64,000 nucleotides of DNA, taken from positions 247,534 through 311,533 of the forward strand of contig JPHH03000041.1 in assembly GCA_000750105.3 (NCBI GenBank). Reading direction: 5' to 3'. The notes beneath the pieces are model-generated. The model was given only the letters and a program-made list of their open reading frames with translations, made no database searches and was not told the origin of the DNA. Positions 1-10,406 of the stretch are shown piece by piece; positions within the stretch are counted from its first letter, which is position 1; every line of letters starts with the position of its first letter. This DNA is from Tolypocladium sp. Sup5 PDA-1 (taxonomy: Eukaryota; Ascomycota; Sordariomycetes; Hypocreales; Ophiocordycipitaceae). A program made the position numbers and the translations under genes.

Positions 1-1005
1 TGGTTCAGAAGCTGCGGACCCCAGACAAGCGCATCCCAACCAGTAGACAACGAATATCTTATCAATCGCATCAGTGAGTGTGACGAGCTGCAAGGCACAG
101 AACCCGGCGAGCACGCGGTACCTGTACTTTACATGCCCATCCTCGGCTGAAGCCTTGCCTCAGGCAGGCAATGCAGGTGGCACATGATTCAGATGGAACG
201 GCGCCTAACCGCAGGAGAGCAGCTGGGCAGCTGGAGGATGTTTGAGGCCGTCGCAACCAGCTCCCCAAGCATTCTCGTCCGGTATTTATGGCAATGAACG
301 TTGGTCGCCTGTTCGCATCTGATCCCAGGTTCAGGGATGCCAGCACCTGAGCACACCTCCAGCTGTTCGTGATCGTCTGCGGTGCCACGCAGCCTCTGTC
401 TTGCGTACATATGCGAGTAGTCAGACACAAATTTAAAGCGCACATGCATAGGCGCCTATCTCGCCTTTTGCTATTTTCCCAGTGACGTGCCTCTCCATCG
501 CCAGATGTGTGCAGTGCTTCTGGGAAGCGTGACCTCGTCGCATCCAAGCATCTGTGACCGACCACCATCGCTCCAGGGGTGGAATCGGCCTAGGCTCCAT
601 TCTCCCAGCCAGCTGATGAGTTGTTGCCGCCACCGATGCTAAATTCCCGGTACCCAACAGGTACCTCACCTCCCTGCCACTGCAACAACCGCCAGCTCTC
701 GCCTGACAGCCCCCCCAAAAGCGCCTCCCCTCAGCACGGTGACCTGGAGTGACCACCCCCGGGCTAACAATTTTCTCCGCATCACCTGGTACCACTACCT
801 CCTCCAGTGGCTGCTCTCCCTTGTCCTCACCCACAGCCATTGCACCACCCCCAACCTCACCTCTTGCCGTCGTGCAAAGAAGCACAAGCCCTGCATCCAC
901 CGATTGTGCGATTCGAACGACAGTCTCGCGGGACAATTCGCGCACGCACAGCCAAGCCGCCCGCCTGATGGACCGATCGCATGTAGCGGCTTGAGATCAA
1001 CAGCC
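1..1005. other. Intergenic / 5' leader of the JmjC gene
   Basis: I see no supportable gene here. Open frames on both strands are short and look like nothing I recognise. The last 350 bases are pyrimidine-rich with C runs, as is common upstream of fungal start sites, and are probably promoter plus 5' leader of the histone demethylase that starts at 1006. Two very short upstream ORFs lie at its 3' end (see 968-994). Confidence 0.6.
968..994 (+). other. Upstream ORFs before the JmjC start
   Basis: An ATG at 968 opens an 8-codon ORF that stops at 992-994, 11 bases before the main ATG at 1006. Inside it, in another frame, ATG at 981 is followed at once by TAG: a minimal start-stop element. If the transcript begins upstream of 968, both would be met by scanning ribosomes before the main start. 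The ORFs are seen directly; a regulatory role is inference. Confidence 0.45.
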
Positions 1006-4000
1006 ATGTCGACCGACACTGTCAGCGCTCCCGCGCCTGTCGACGCCGAGCCTGGCATCGGACCTGGCCCTGGCCCCGGGCCTGAGGCTGTCCCAGCCGC
1101 CGCGCACGCCGCCGCCGACCCCGAGGGCCAGATCGAATGTGCGAAGCAACCTGCGCCCGTATTTCTGCACTCGCCGCCTGATAGCAACAATGCGGCCAAG
1201 ACGGATGCGAGCGACTCGGAGCTGAGCGACCTGGAAGATGAGCCCATCCTCGACGACCTGCCGCCCGCCGCGGCCGAGCCGCAGGTCGAGCAGCGGCCAG
1301 AGCAGCAGCAGGAGGAAGAAGAGGACATTGGCGAGGTGCTGCCAGACCACTGGTCTGGAGCCGTACCTGTGTTCCGCCCGACCATGTACCAGTTCAAGGA
1401 CTTCCAGCGCTTCGTGTGTCGCCTCGCCCTCACCGACTGGACCCGTCCTCATGCTAATCTCCCCGGCCCTAGATGAAAAAGGTTGACAGCTACGGCATGA
1501 AGTCCGGCATCATCAAGATCATACCGCCTCAGGAGTGGAAGGATGCCCAGCCGAAGCTGGATGAGCTCGTCAAGCCTATCAAAGTGCGCGAACCGATCAA
1601 ACAAGACATCATGGGATCGAATGGTACATATCGACAAGTCAACATCCTGCACGGTCGCTCCTACAACCTGCCGCAGTGGCGGCAGCTCTGCGAACAGAGC
1701 GAGCACCAGCCGCCTGCCAGACGTGGCGAGCGGCGCGCCAACGCCGACAAACACAAGCCCTCGCGACGTCCAGCAGCAGCCCCAAAGACCACCAAACCGT
1801 CCACTCTGAAGAAGCGTGCCAAGGGAAGACCGGCGAGAGGCAAGGGCAAACATACTCAAAACGAGGAAGATGATCGGCCTATGACCCCGGTCTCACCCAA
1901 GATGGAGCCTCAGGACGCCGAGGACAAGCCTGTCGACTCGATCGAGAAAGACCCAGGAGAAGAGACGGATGGCAACGACGGCCAGCCCTCGGTTGGCCGC
2001 ATGGGCGGCGCAAGGCAGTCTAAGCCCAAGACCCAGTCGGTTTCAGCTCGCCGCAAGTACAGTCGCCGGGAGGGGTCGGCCATGATCGACGAGGCCGCGT
2101 TCAAAGACTTTGACTATCTAATGGACGTCTCCGAGTACACGCCCGGGCGCTGCGAGGAACTCGAGAGATCCTATTGGAAGACCTTGACCTATGCGCCTCC
2201 GTTGTACGGCGCCGACATGATGGGCACTCTATTCGACGAGAGGACCGAGACATGGAACCTCAACAAGCTACCCAACTTGTTGGATGTCCTGGGTACCAAG
2301 GTTCCAGGTGTCAACACAGCCTATCTCTACTTGGGCATGTGGAAGGCTACTTTCGCCTGGCATCTCGAGGATGTGGATCTATACAGCATCAACTATCTCC
2401 ACTTTGGCGCCCCGAAGCAGTGGTACAGCATATCCCAGGCCGACGCCCGTCGATTCGAAGCCGCCATGAAAAACATCTGGCCTGCCGATGCTAAGGCTTG
2501 CAATCAGTTCCTGCGACACAAGGGCTTCTTGATCTCGCCCCACCACCTATTACAACACTATGGCATCAAAGTCAACAAGGTCGTGTCGTATCCTGGCGAA
2601 TTCGTGGTCACCTATCCGTACGGGTACCATTCCGGCTACAACTTGGGATACAACTGCGCTGAAGCCGTCAATTTCGCACTTGATTCTTGGCTGGAGATGG
2701 GAAAGATTGCCAAGAAGTGCGAATGTGCCCAGGCCCAGGACAGTGTATGGATCAACGTGTACGAAATTGAGCGTAAGCTCCGTGGCGAAGAAACAGAATA
2801 CGAAGAGACCGAAGACGAGGACAACGAGGACGACGACGAAGACTTGTCTGGCCTTCCAACGCCGCCGGCCGGCCATGGTGTGAGGTTCAAGGATGCCAGC
2901 CGTAAGAGGAGGCGTGGCGTGGCCAAGGGAGACAAGGCCAAGGTCAAGAAGATCAAGCTCCGCCTCAAGTCCAAGGCTGAGCCGCCCTGCTGTCTGTGCC
3001 CCCACGACATATCCGAGTTGGGCATGCTGCCTACGGATGACGGCCGGAAGGCCCACCGCCTTTGCGCCCTGTATGTGCCGGAGACATACATTGACAATGT
3101 GGATGGCAACGAAGTGGTCTGCAACGCCGCAGGCATTCACAAAGACCGCCTTGACCTCAAGTGTCTTTTCTGCCGCTCCAAACGTGGAGCCTGTTTCCAG
3201 TGCTCGCATAAGAAATGCGCAAGAGCCTACCACGCGACTTGCGCCGCTGCTGCTGGCGTCTTTGTCGAAGACCAGGAGGTTCCTGTCTTTGGTGAAGATG
3301 GCACGGAGTTCAAAGAGCAGGCCTTTGAATTCACCTGTCGATTTCATCGGACCAAGCGAGACAAGAAGTGTGACGGTGAATCTCTGGAGGCAGATTCTCG
3401 CATCAGTACTGCGGCGGAGCCGCTCCAGAAGGGAGAAATCTGCCAGTTCCAGTACTACAAGGGTGAGATCTTTGCAGGTATGGTTGTCGAGAACCGCACG
3501 GACGAGCAGACGCTCTTGGTTGATATAATTCCAAACGGGTACGTAACATCTGGCCAACGACAAGGACTACGACTGACAATCAACAGTGACCGTATCGAGG
3601 TGGAGTGGAAGTGGCTGCTGCTGCCAGATCCGGCCGACTATCGTCTGCCAAAAGCGTCTGCCAAGGCCATCCCCATGCCCGCTTCACGGAAGGCACAGGA
3701 ACAGCTGAACGCCAAGAGGCTTCAGGACGACAAGCCGAGAAAGGATGATCCGTTTGCTGACGGATACACTTGGGCCGAGTTCCAAGTTGAACCAGCCACG
3801 AACAAGGACCAGACCAAGATCGATTTTGCAAAGCCAGACCAAGTCTGGTACTATCTCGGAAAGACGTCAACCGAGGCCAGGGCACAGTACACGGAAGATC
3901 CGACGAAGCAGCGCCACAACCCCAAGGGCAACTTCTTGGACACGCTTCCGAAACCCCCAAAACCGGCCCCCGCGCTCAAGCCTGCGGCATATGGCCAGCA

Positions 4001-5639
4001 GTCGTTTGGTATTACGGGCGGGTATACTTACTCGTACAATCCTCATTCCACCCTGGCGGGCATAGGAGCCGGCAGACCCGTGAAGCCGTATGTGTACAAG
4101 CCTAGGAAGCCGATTGAGGCCCATCTGAACACTCCATTGATGTATACGCCTGAAAGGTTCACCCCGACAGCCTCGCCCTCACCCTCATCACCATCTCCGG
4201 CCATGCCTCATCAGAACCACTACCACCCGGCCGTCGGTTACCAGAACAATGGCATGTACTCGGCCAAGAGGTTTGAGCCCGTGGGCCAGAGTCCACAAGC
4301 ACGCTCACCCGCACCGGTGCCAAACCAGCACTATGCTAGCTCGCCAAATGTTCAGGGGCCGGTGGCGCAACCGACTGCCGGGTGGCAGAGGTCTTCCCCT
4401 AGCCCATATCAGAAGCCAGGCGTGTCGCAGCAAAGCCGACCCACGTGGCATGTTCACTCGTCAGTGTACCAGAAATATCCCTTCTTCCAGGTCAATCACA
4501 ACAGGTAAGTTTCATGACCCTAACATCTTTTCCGAGACTCTCTTGGCGCTGACCGGCCTCGTAGGGACTCGTCAAAGTATCGAACTCCGTATGCAGCATG
4601 GGGTGGATTCACAAATGGGTATGAGGGCGACTTGCGGGCTCACTTGATGTCGAAGCAGATGTCGACGCAGAGCGATCTGCTTCGAAGATCCAGCCTGAGC
4701 TCCATGTCGCCGTCGCCTAGCCAAATTGGCCAAGCGTTTGGATCTCCAAACCCGCAGCATGCTACCCAGTTCAGGGGATCCGGAACGCCATCGCTTCCAC
4801 CATCAACTCCCCAAACAATCATGTCAGCTGCGCCCTTGGAGCATCAAAAGACATCGATGTCGCCACCACCAGTGCCGGAGGCGCCGGGTCAACAGTTGCA
4901 CCCTGCCATTAACCCCCAGTATGGAAGCACGCAGCAGCATGGCCAGCCTGTTAAACAGCCTTCGCCACAGGTACCCAGACCAAGGTCGACCCCAGTACCG
5001 AAGTCGTACAAGGTTGGATCGCCTGCCGCCGTCAGTCTTGCCTTGAAGTCGACTAAACCAGCAATGCAGGTTCCGCCGAAGCAGTCGCCCGTACCCCTGC
5101 CTGCTAACTTCTTGGCTGCCATGGGCTCCTCACCAGGCACCCCGGCGCCTGAGTCGAGGCAGTCGTCTGCCCAACCTGCCGTTCAACCTGCGACACCAAC
5201 CAACGTGGAGCCAGGCAAGGAAACCGCACAAGCACCGCAGCATGCTCAATCAGGCGCGGTGTCTCCTCCGGGCCAGAAGACGCCCTCGGTGCAAGCAGTG
5301 AGGAATTCCACGACGCCGGTCCCAGTTCCAACGTTGCCAGGCTGGTCACCGCCACCAGCCGCCTCACAAGACCCAGCTCCAAAGCCAGAGACCGCATTCT
5401 TGACAGAGACGGTACCAACCGTTTTAACCGCCGATGCTCAAGGGCCTGCACCGTCTGGCGTGTACCATAGCGAACACGATAACAATGCCCAACCACCGAG
5501 CGCTCAAACTAGTTCTGCGGTGAACCGCCAACAGGAGTTTGCCGACGTCCCGGGGTGCGAATCTATGGAATTCGTCGAGAGGATGATGGAAAACTTGAAG
5601 AGAGCATCACGGCGCGACGCTGGCAACGGAGATGCTTGA
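1006..5639 (+). CDS. kdmA: JmjN/JmjC histone demethylase, KDM4 (Rph1/KdmA) family
   Basis: Predicted Fe(II)/2-oxoglutarate-dependent nuclear demethylase of trimethylated histone H3 (K36/K9 in this family). Exons 1006-1413, 1473-3538, 3587-4504 and 4565-5639 give 1488 aa. JmjN (about residues 126-165) is rebuilt only by removing intron 1, which joins FKDFQRF to MKKVDSYGMKSG. The JmjC domain (about 350-560) keeps the iron triad: the H and E of WHLEDVD and the H of YGYHSGYN. It also has the family zinc ligands CNQFLRH and CEC. An extended PHD-type C4HC cluster follows at about 640-765, then a short Tudor-like stretch and a long Pro/Ser/Gln-rich tail. The 48-bp intron at 3539-3586 is in frame and stop-free, so it could be missed or retained; splicing gives IIPNGDRIEVEW. 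The start at 1006 is the first ATG in the JmjN frame with an acidic, Pro/Ala-rich N-terminus. Confidence 0.93.
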
Positions 5640-6354
5640 GGGTAGATGGGATGGGCGCCATGAGCCTCACATGGCTTGCTGCTGCCTACGCCCAGTCAGT
5701 TATGAGCACCCATGCTAGAGTTGATTGGGGTTGAGAAACCTCACGAGAGGTTCTGTGAGAAGTACATACAAATGGGGGACGGCGTTGAACTGACGGCTTG
5801 GCGAATGGGTTTTTGAGATTCCCCATTAGAATTGCATTTTTGCGATGGAAATGGGAATAACGAAAGGGAACGACTTGGAACGATCGTGCTTGCTATCGGG
5901 TTGGGAACGCGGCGTAACTGTGTATGATAGTTCTTTGCCCAACAACAGGGCTCGAGTTGACTGGTTATTGTACTATTCGAGAAAGAAGTCAGCCTTTGCA
6001 CTCTTTCATCCATCTGTCTCTGGGCAGTGCTTGACTGGATCGATGAGTGAGTGCAACATGGTCGTAGCTCTGTACCGGAGCAGCATCCGGGGCCGAGTGA
6101 CAACAAGAGAAAATTGTCTAGGCATCTAAAGGGTCTTAATGCCTGGTGGTCGTCGAGGCTCGCTGGGCCCAAGTCATGAAGGGATGAAGAGAAGAACTTG
6201 TTCAAGGCGAAATTCGTGGGCCAGTGGGTAAGTGCAACAGTGACTGGCACAAGCTTCCCCTGCTGCCTGGCAACCCACGTGCGGAAGACGTACCTACACT
6301 GTACCTGACCAAGCATTACACCCACAAGCTAAGTTACGTTCTCTCTTCTCTTGA
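5640..6354. other. Intergenic, 715 bp
   Basis: This holds the 3' end of the demethylase gene and the promoter of the kinase downstream. It is more AT-rich than the flanking genes. I recognise no gene, repeat or RNA in it. Confidence 0.5.
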
Positions 6355-7440
6355 ATGCCAAGTCATCACCAAGTCTTTCACAACATGCCGCGTCAAGATT
6401 CGAACCGGGCCCAGCCAGGCAAGGATGGCAGGGCAACGCCTTCGCATCCTCAGGGGGACGACATCACTTGCTGGACCACCGACGACGAGGAGCGGTCCGT
6501 CGTCCAGAACCGTGGGTTTGCGACAGATAAGTACAAGCGAGGGTCGCAACTGGGAAGCGGTGGCTGGAGCATAGTGTACAAGACACTGCGGGTAGCCGAT
6601 GGACGTGTCTTTGCTGCGAAGTCGTCAGAGGCGATCCAGGAGATGCGCAAGGAGGCGAACATCTTGCGGTCCCTGCAACATGTACGCCGCTTCCCCGTCC
6701 CTTCAAGTCCGAAAGCACTACGTTTCTGACGCCTCAGTACAAAGGAACAAATTCTCAAGTTCATCGACTGGCACGAGGAACCCGCAGCCTCAGGCGCAAC
6801 ACTGCTCGTCACGGAACTCTGTGGCCACGGGTCCCTGCAAACTCGAATCGACCGTGCCTCGCCAAACATGGATCGAAGAGAGATTCTCCAAGTCGTCAAG
6901 CAAATGGGAGAGGCCCTCGAATACCTCCACCACCAGAGGCTCTTCCACACGGACATCAAGCCCCGAAACATCCTGGTCCGCGGCCTCAGGCCCATCGACG
7001 TCGTCCTCGCCGACTGCGCAGACGTAAAGAAAGTCGGCACCAAGTGCCCGCTACGGGGCACACTACAGTACTACTCGCCCGAGATCCTGCAGTATGGGCG
7101 GCACTACGACACGGGCGACGACATATGGGCGCTTGGGATCACGCTCCTGGGCATGGTTGCGCAGTGGCCGCCCCTGGGCCGCACGAAGCAGGAGTTTCGC
7201 AAGTACCCGCACCGGTGCAATAACCACGTGCAGAAGATCATTGCGCTGAACCCGCGGCATGGGATTGTGAGATTGCTGGCGGGGATGGTTACTTGGGAGC
7301 TGGACGAGAGGGCGTCCCCGCGGGAGTGTGCGAATCTCGCGGCGGAGTTGTTGGGCGGGGAGCGTGATGGGCAGAGCTCGCCGGAGTATGATTTGGGGAT
7401 TGAGGTGCCGGAGGACTTTCGACCGATATCGTTCTGGTGA
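6355..7440 (+). CDS. Small protein kinase-like protein with non-canonical DFG
   Basis: A single kinase domain of 340 aa; substrate and pathway unknown. Exons are 6355-6681 and 6745-7440. The acceptor AAAG at 6744 is chosen because it restores SLQHEQILKFIDW, the usual N-lobe strand sequence; the more typical CAG seven bases earlier breaks the frame. Visible motifs: glycine loop LGSGGWSIVYK (about 66-76), VAIK-type AAK (about 89), HTDIKPRN in the catalytic loop (177-184; HTD in place of HRD), DCA in place of DFG (199-201), and YYSPE in place of APE. Catalytic Asp, Asn and Lys are kept, so activity is possible. An in-frame ATG at 6385 is an alternative start. Fungi carry many such lineage-specific small kinases; I cannot assign an orthologue. 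Confidence 0.75.
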
Positions 7441-7802
7441 GGGTTTCTTTGGCCGGTGACTGTCGTCCGATGCAAAAGTCAAGACGGCCGACAACTCGAG
7501 AAGCTTCGCATAGTCATGGTTCATGGAACCGGAAACAACGGCAACTTTGTCACTCGAGCTTTGCTTAATAGAGTAGACAAGACGTATTTGCGTTCAGCAG
7601 GGTGATGAAACGATAGGAAATTGGAGTTGCCGATGCCTCACGCGCAACATCAACGAGAGTGGTCGAAAAGTATCCGTCGGTAGTGATCAGTGATGAAGTT
7701 GGCGTTCACCCCGGTGGAATCTGGATGGATACGATGGATACAGGGGGGGGTTGACGCCATCCGCCGCGCCGCGCCCTCTGAGAGTCAATGTCTCGCAGGG
7801 CC
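7441..7802. other. Intergenic before the inverted-repeat element
   Basis: 3' flank of the kinase gene. It contains an 8-G run (7743-7750) and GC-rich sequence just before the element at 7803. No gene seen. Confidence 0.45.
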
Positions 7803-7856
7803 CCCAATAGACGTACGGGGACCCGTACGATTTTGCGTACTATGTAAGCACGGCTG

Positions 7857-7905
7857 CCACCACTGAAGCTAACAACTAAGCCACTATAACTGCACTATAA
7901 CTTAC
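7857..7905 (+). repeat. Left copy of perfect 49-bp inverted repeat
   Basis: Identical to the reverse complement of 8448-8496. It begins CCACCACTGAAGC and ends TATAACTTAC. Confidence 0.9.
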
Positions 7906-8227
7906 AAGTACGTGCTAATATTGCTAGTACATACATCCAGTCGTGCTAACCTTGTAAGCGCCGGCGGCCACTAAGGTACCAAATGCGTGCGAAGCGAGGG
8001 CAGCAAGTCACAGTATCAAGGGCAGTAGCGCCAGCAGCGCCAATAGAGCCAGCAGGTCGGGGCAGCAATGCCAGCCAGGCCAGCAAGGCCAGCAAAGCCA
8101 GCAGCGCCAGCAGCAAGGCCAGCGCCAGTCCTCCGTACCTTAGGTACCTAACGTAGGTAGAGCCAGCAAGTCGCAGCAGCGTCACGGCAGCAAGGGCAGC
8201 AGAGCCAGCAACGTCACGGCAACAAGG

Positions 8228-8374
8228 CTAGTAAGGCCAGCACCAATGGCAGCGCCAGTAGAGCTAGCAGATCAGGCTAGCAAGGCCAGCAGCAATGGCA
8301 GCGCCAGTAGAGCTAGCAGATCAGGATAGCAAGGCCAGCAGCAACAGCAGCGCCAGTAGAGCTAGCAGATCAGG
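8228..8374 (+). repeat. Three tandem copies of a 49-bp unit
   Basis: Units start at 8228, 8277 and 8326 with a strict 49-bp period, and a partial fourth begins at 8375. Each holds CAGCGCCAGTAGAGCTAGC. Copies 1-3 differ at a few positions only, so the expansion looks recent. The copies are contiguous with no spacers, so this is a minisatellite inside the element and not a CRISPR array. Confidence 0.85.
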
Positions 8375-8447
8375 ATAGCAAGGCCAGCAAGTCCATCGAG
8401 GCCAACGAGGCAAGCAAGGTCAGCACGGCCGGATGCGTCAGCAACAC

Positions 8448-8496
8448 GTAAGTTATAGTGCAGTTATAGTGGCTTAGTTGTTAGCTTCAGTGGTGG
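8448..8496 (-). repeat. Right copy of perfect 49-bp inverted repeat
   Basis: Reverse complement of 7857-7905, forming the inner end of the right arm of the 764-bp element. Confidence 0.9.
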
Positions 8497-8756
8497 CCGC
8501 CGGTGCTTACATAAAATCGTACGGGGCCCCGTAAAGATTAAATGTACGGGGCCCGTACCTATTGGGCGCCAAGTCCCGCGGCAATATTAGTCATCACCAA
8601 GCTCACTCCGAGATCGCGGGCGATGTCGCAACTCAACACGTGGGGGACAGAGTCAAAGTTTCCGTTGAAACTCGCAGCGGCTCTCAAATCCTGATCCGTT
8701 ATAAGCAGGGCGGAGAGACGCAAGATTGAGGTGCTCTTCCAACAATTCGTGGATCA

Positions 8757-10406
8757 ATGTCTCGTGCTGCGGCGGCGCTCCTCTCAAGACCCCTCCGAAC
8801 CAGATCGACAGCAGTGGTGCTCCCGCTCAGCAAGAGGTATTACGGCGCGATGAGTGGCAGCGGCAAGTTGAAGCCTGCGGCGAGAGTATCTGGCCAGAAG
8901 CAGGATGTGTGGTAAGTATCCGACGCCGCCCACCATGAGGGTTCATGTTCTGAGAGCGAATGCAGGTCCATCATCAACGAGGCGGCAGCCGCGTCGCCGA
9001 GGCAGCCCATCGTAAACATGGGGCAGGGCTTCTTCGGGTACAACCCGCCGCCGTTCATCCTCGATGCGGCGAAGGACGCGCTGGACCGCGTCGAGTGCAA
9101 CCAGTACTCGCCGACCAAGGGGCGGCCGCGGCTGAGGAAGGCGATTGCGGACGCGTACTCGCCGTTTTGGGGGCGCAAGATTGACCCCGAGACGGAGGTG
9201 ACCATCACGACGGGAGCAAACGAGGGTGAGCTATAGATGGGGATCTGTGGAGGCCCTGGCGTACTGACTGGGTATCCAGGCATGTTGAGTGCGTTTATGG
9301 CTTTTATTGAGCCCGGGGATGAAGTCATCATCTTTGAGCCCTTTTTCGATCAGTACGTTTGCTACCCTGGTGCAGGTTTGGGAATGGCGATTGACCGTAA
9401 GAAACAGGTACATTAGCAACATCGAGATGCCCGGTGGCAAGATTGTCTACGTCCCCATGCACCCCCCGGAGACGGGTGCCACCAAGACATCCTCGGCAGC
9501 GGACTGGACCATCGACTTCGACGAGCTCGAGAGGGCCATCACGCCGCGGACCAAGATGATTGTCTTGAACACGCCACGTATGTCACGCATGCAAATGGTG
9601 GCAAGCCGCTCAAGATGCTAACTACCTGGACGCAGATAACCCCGTCGGCAAGGTGTACTCGAAGGAGGAGCTGCAGAAGATCGGCGACCTGTGTGTCAAG
9701 AACGAGATCATCATCCTGTCGGACGAGGTCTACGACCGGCTATACTACGTGCCCTTTACCAGGATCTCGCGTCTGTCGCCCGAGCTGGAGCGGCTGACTA
9801 TTACGGTCGGTTCCGCGGGCAAGAACTTTTATGCCACGGGCTGGCGCGTTGGTAAGTCAAGACTTTGAGCAAGCGTCGGAATGAGTAGCTGGCACTGACA
9901 CACATCAAGGCTGGCTCATGGGCCCGGCAGAGCTGATCAAGTACGTCTCGGCCGCCCACACGCGCATCTGCTACTCGTCGGTGTCGCCGCTGCAAGAAGC
10001 GTGCGCGGTGGGCTTCGAGCAGGCCGAGGCAGAGGGCTTCTGGGACACCACTATCCGCGACATGAAGGCCAAGATGGACCGGTTCAACGAGGTGTGGGCG
10101 GAGCTGGGGCTGCCGTACTCGGAGCCCGAGGGCGGGTACTTTGTGCTCGTCAACATGGCCAAGGTGAAGCTGCCAGCGGACTACCCGTTCCCGGCGCACG
10201 TGGCGAGCCGGCCGCGCGACTTCAAGCTGGCGTGGTTCCTGATCCAGGAGGTGGGCGTGGCGGCGATTCCCCCGACGGAGTTTTATACCGAGGGCAACGC
10301 GCACCTGGCCGAGGACTACATCCGGTTTGCGGTGTGCAAGGACGACGCGGTGCTGGAGGAGGCGAAGGAGCGGCTGAGGGGGTTGAAGAAGTACATGGAG
10401 GAATAA
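8757..10406 (+). CDS. BNA3: Kynurenine aminotransferase (class I PLP aminotransferase)
   Basis: Transfers the amino group of kynurenine to 2-oxoglutarate, giving kynurenate; related enzymes also act on cysteine conjugates. Six exons (8757-8911, 8966-9225, 9280-9352, 9408-9577, 9636-9851, 9910-10406) give 456 aa, the usual length for Bna3-type enzymes. Visible fold I motifs: MGQGFFGYNPP, NQYSPTKGRPRLR, ITTGANEGM, the NTPHNPVGK substrate/PLP loop, SDEVYDRL, and the Schiff-base lysine 282 in GSAGKNFYATGWR. The N-terminus is Arg/Ala/Ser-rich without acidic residues up to residue 30, like a mitochondrial presequence. An internal ATG (residue 32, position 8850) could give a cytosolic form. The foldback element ends about 190 bp upstream. 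Assignment to kynurenine rather than another aromatic substrate rests on family resemblance. Confidence 0.9.

Larger units (their letters stand above)
7803..8566. mobile_element. Foldback/MITE-like non-autonomous element, 764 bp
   Basis: Two long arms in inverted orientation bound a repeat-filled centre. The left arm (7803-7905) begins CCCAATAG and contains an imperfect GTACGGGG/CCCGTAC palindrome. The right arm (8448-8566), read on the other strand, begins the same way and matches along its length. The inner 49 bp are identical (7857-7905 against 8448-8496). The right arm carries one extra copy of the palindromic segment. The centre has no transposase or other plausible ORF and is made of short repeats around GCCAGCAAG. 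I found no convincing target-site duplication, so the exact ends may be off by a few bases. It lies about 190 bp upstream of the aminotransferase start codon and may affect its promoter. The class (foldback, MITE or other) is inference. Confidence 0.75.

Noticed and set aside
2550..3563. 337-codon minus-strand frame over the JmjC/PHD region
   Set aside because: It is the mirror of a conserved coding exon; high GC at third positions removes stops on the opposite strand. No recognisable domain.
7946..8185. Hydrophobic 79-codon minus-strand frame (Leu/Ala repeats)
   Set aside because: Translation of the GCCAGCAAG-type repeat inside the foldback element; not a membrane protein gene.
8228..8374. 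CRISPR-like repeat array
   Set aside because: Copies are directly adjacent with no unique spacers, in a eukaryotic nuclear context.
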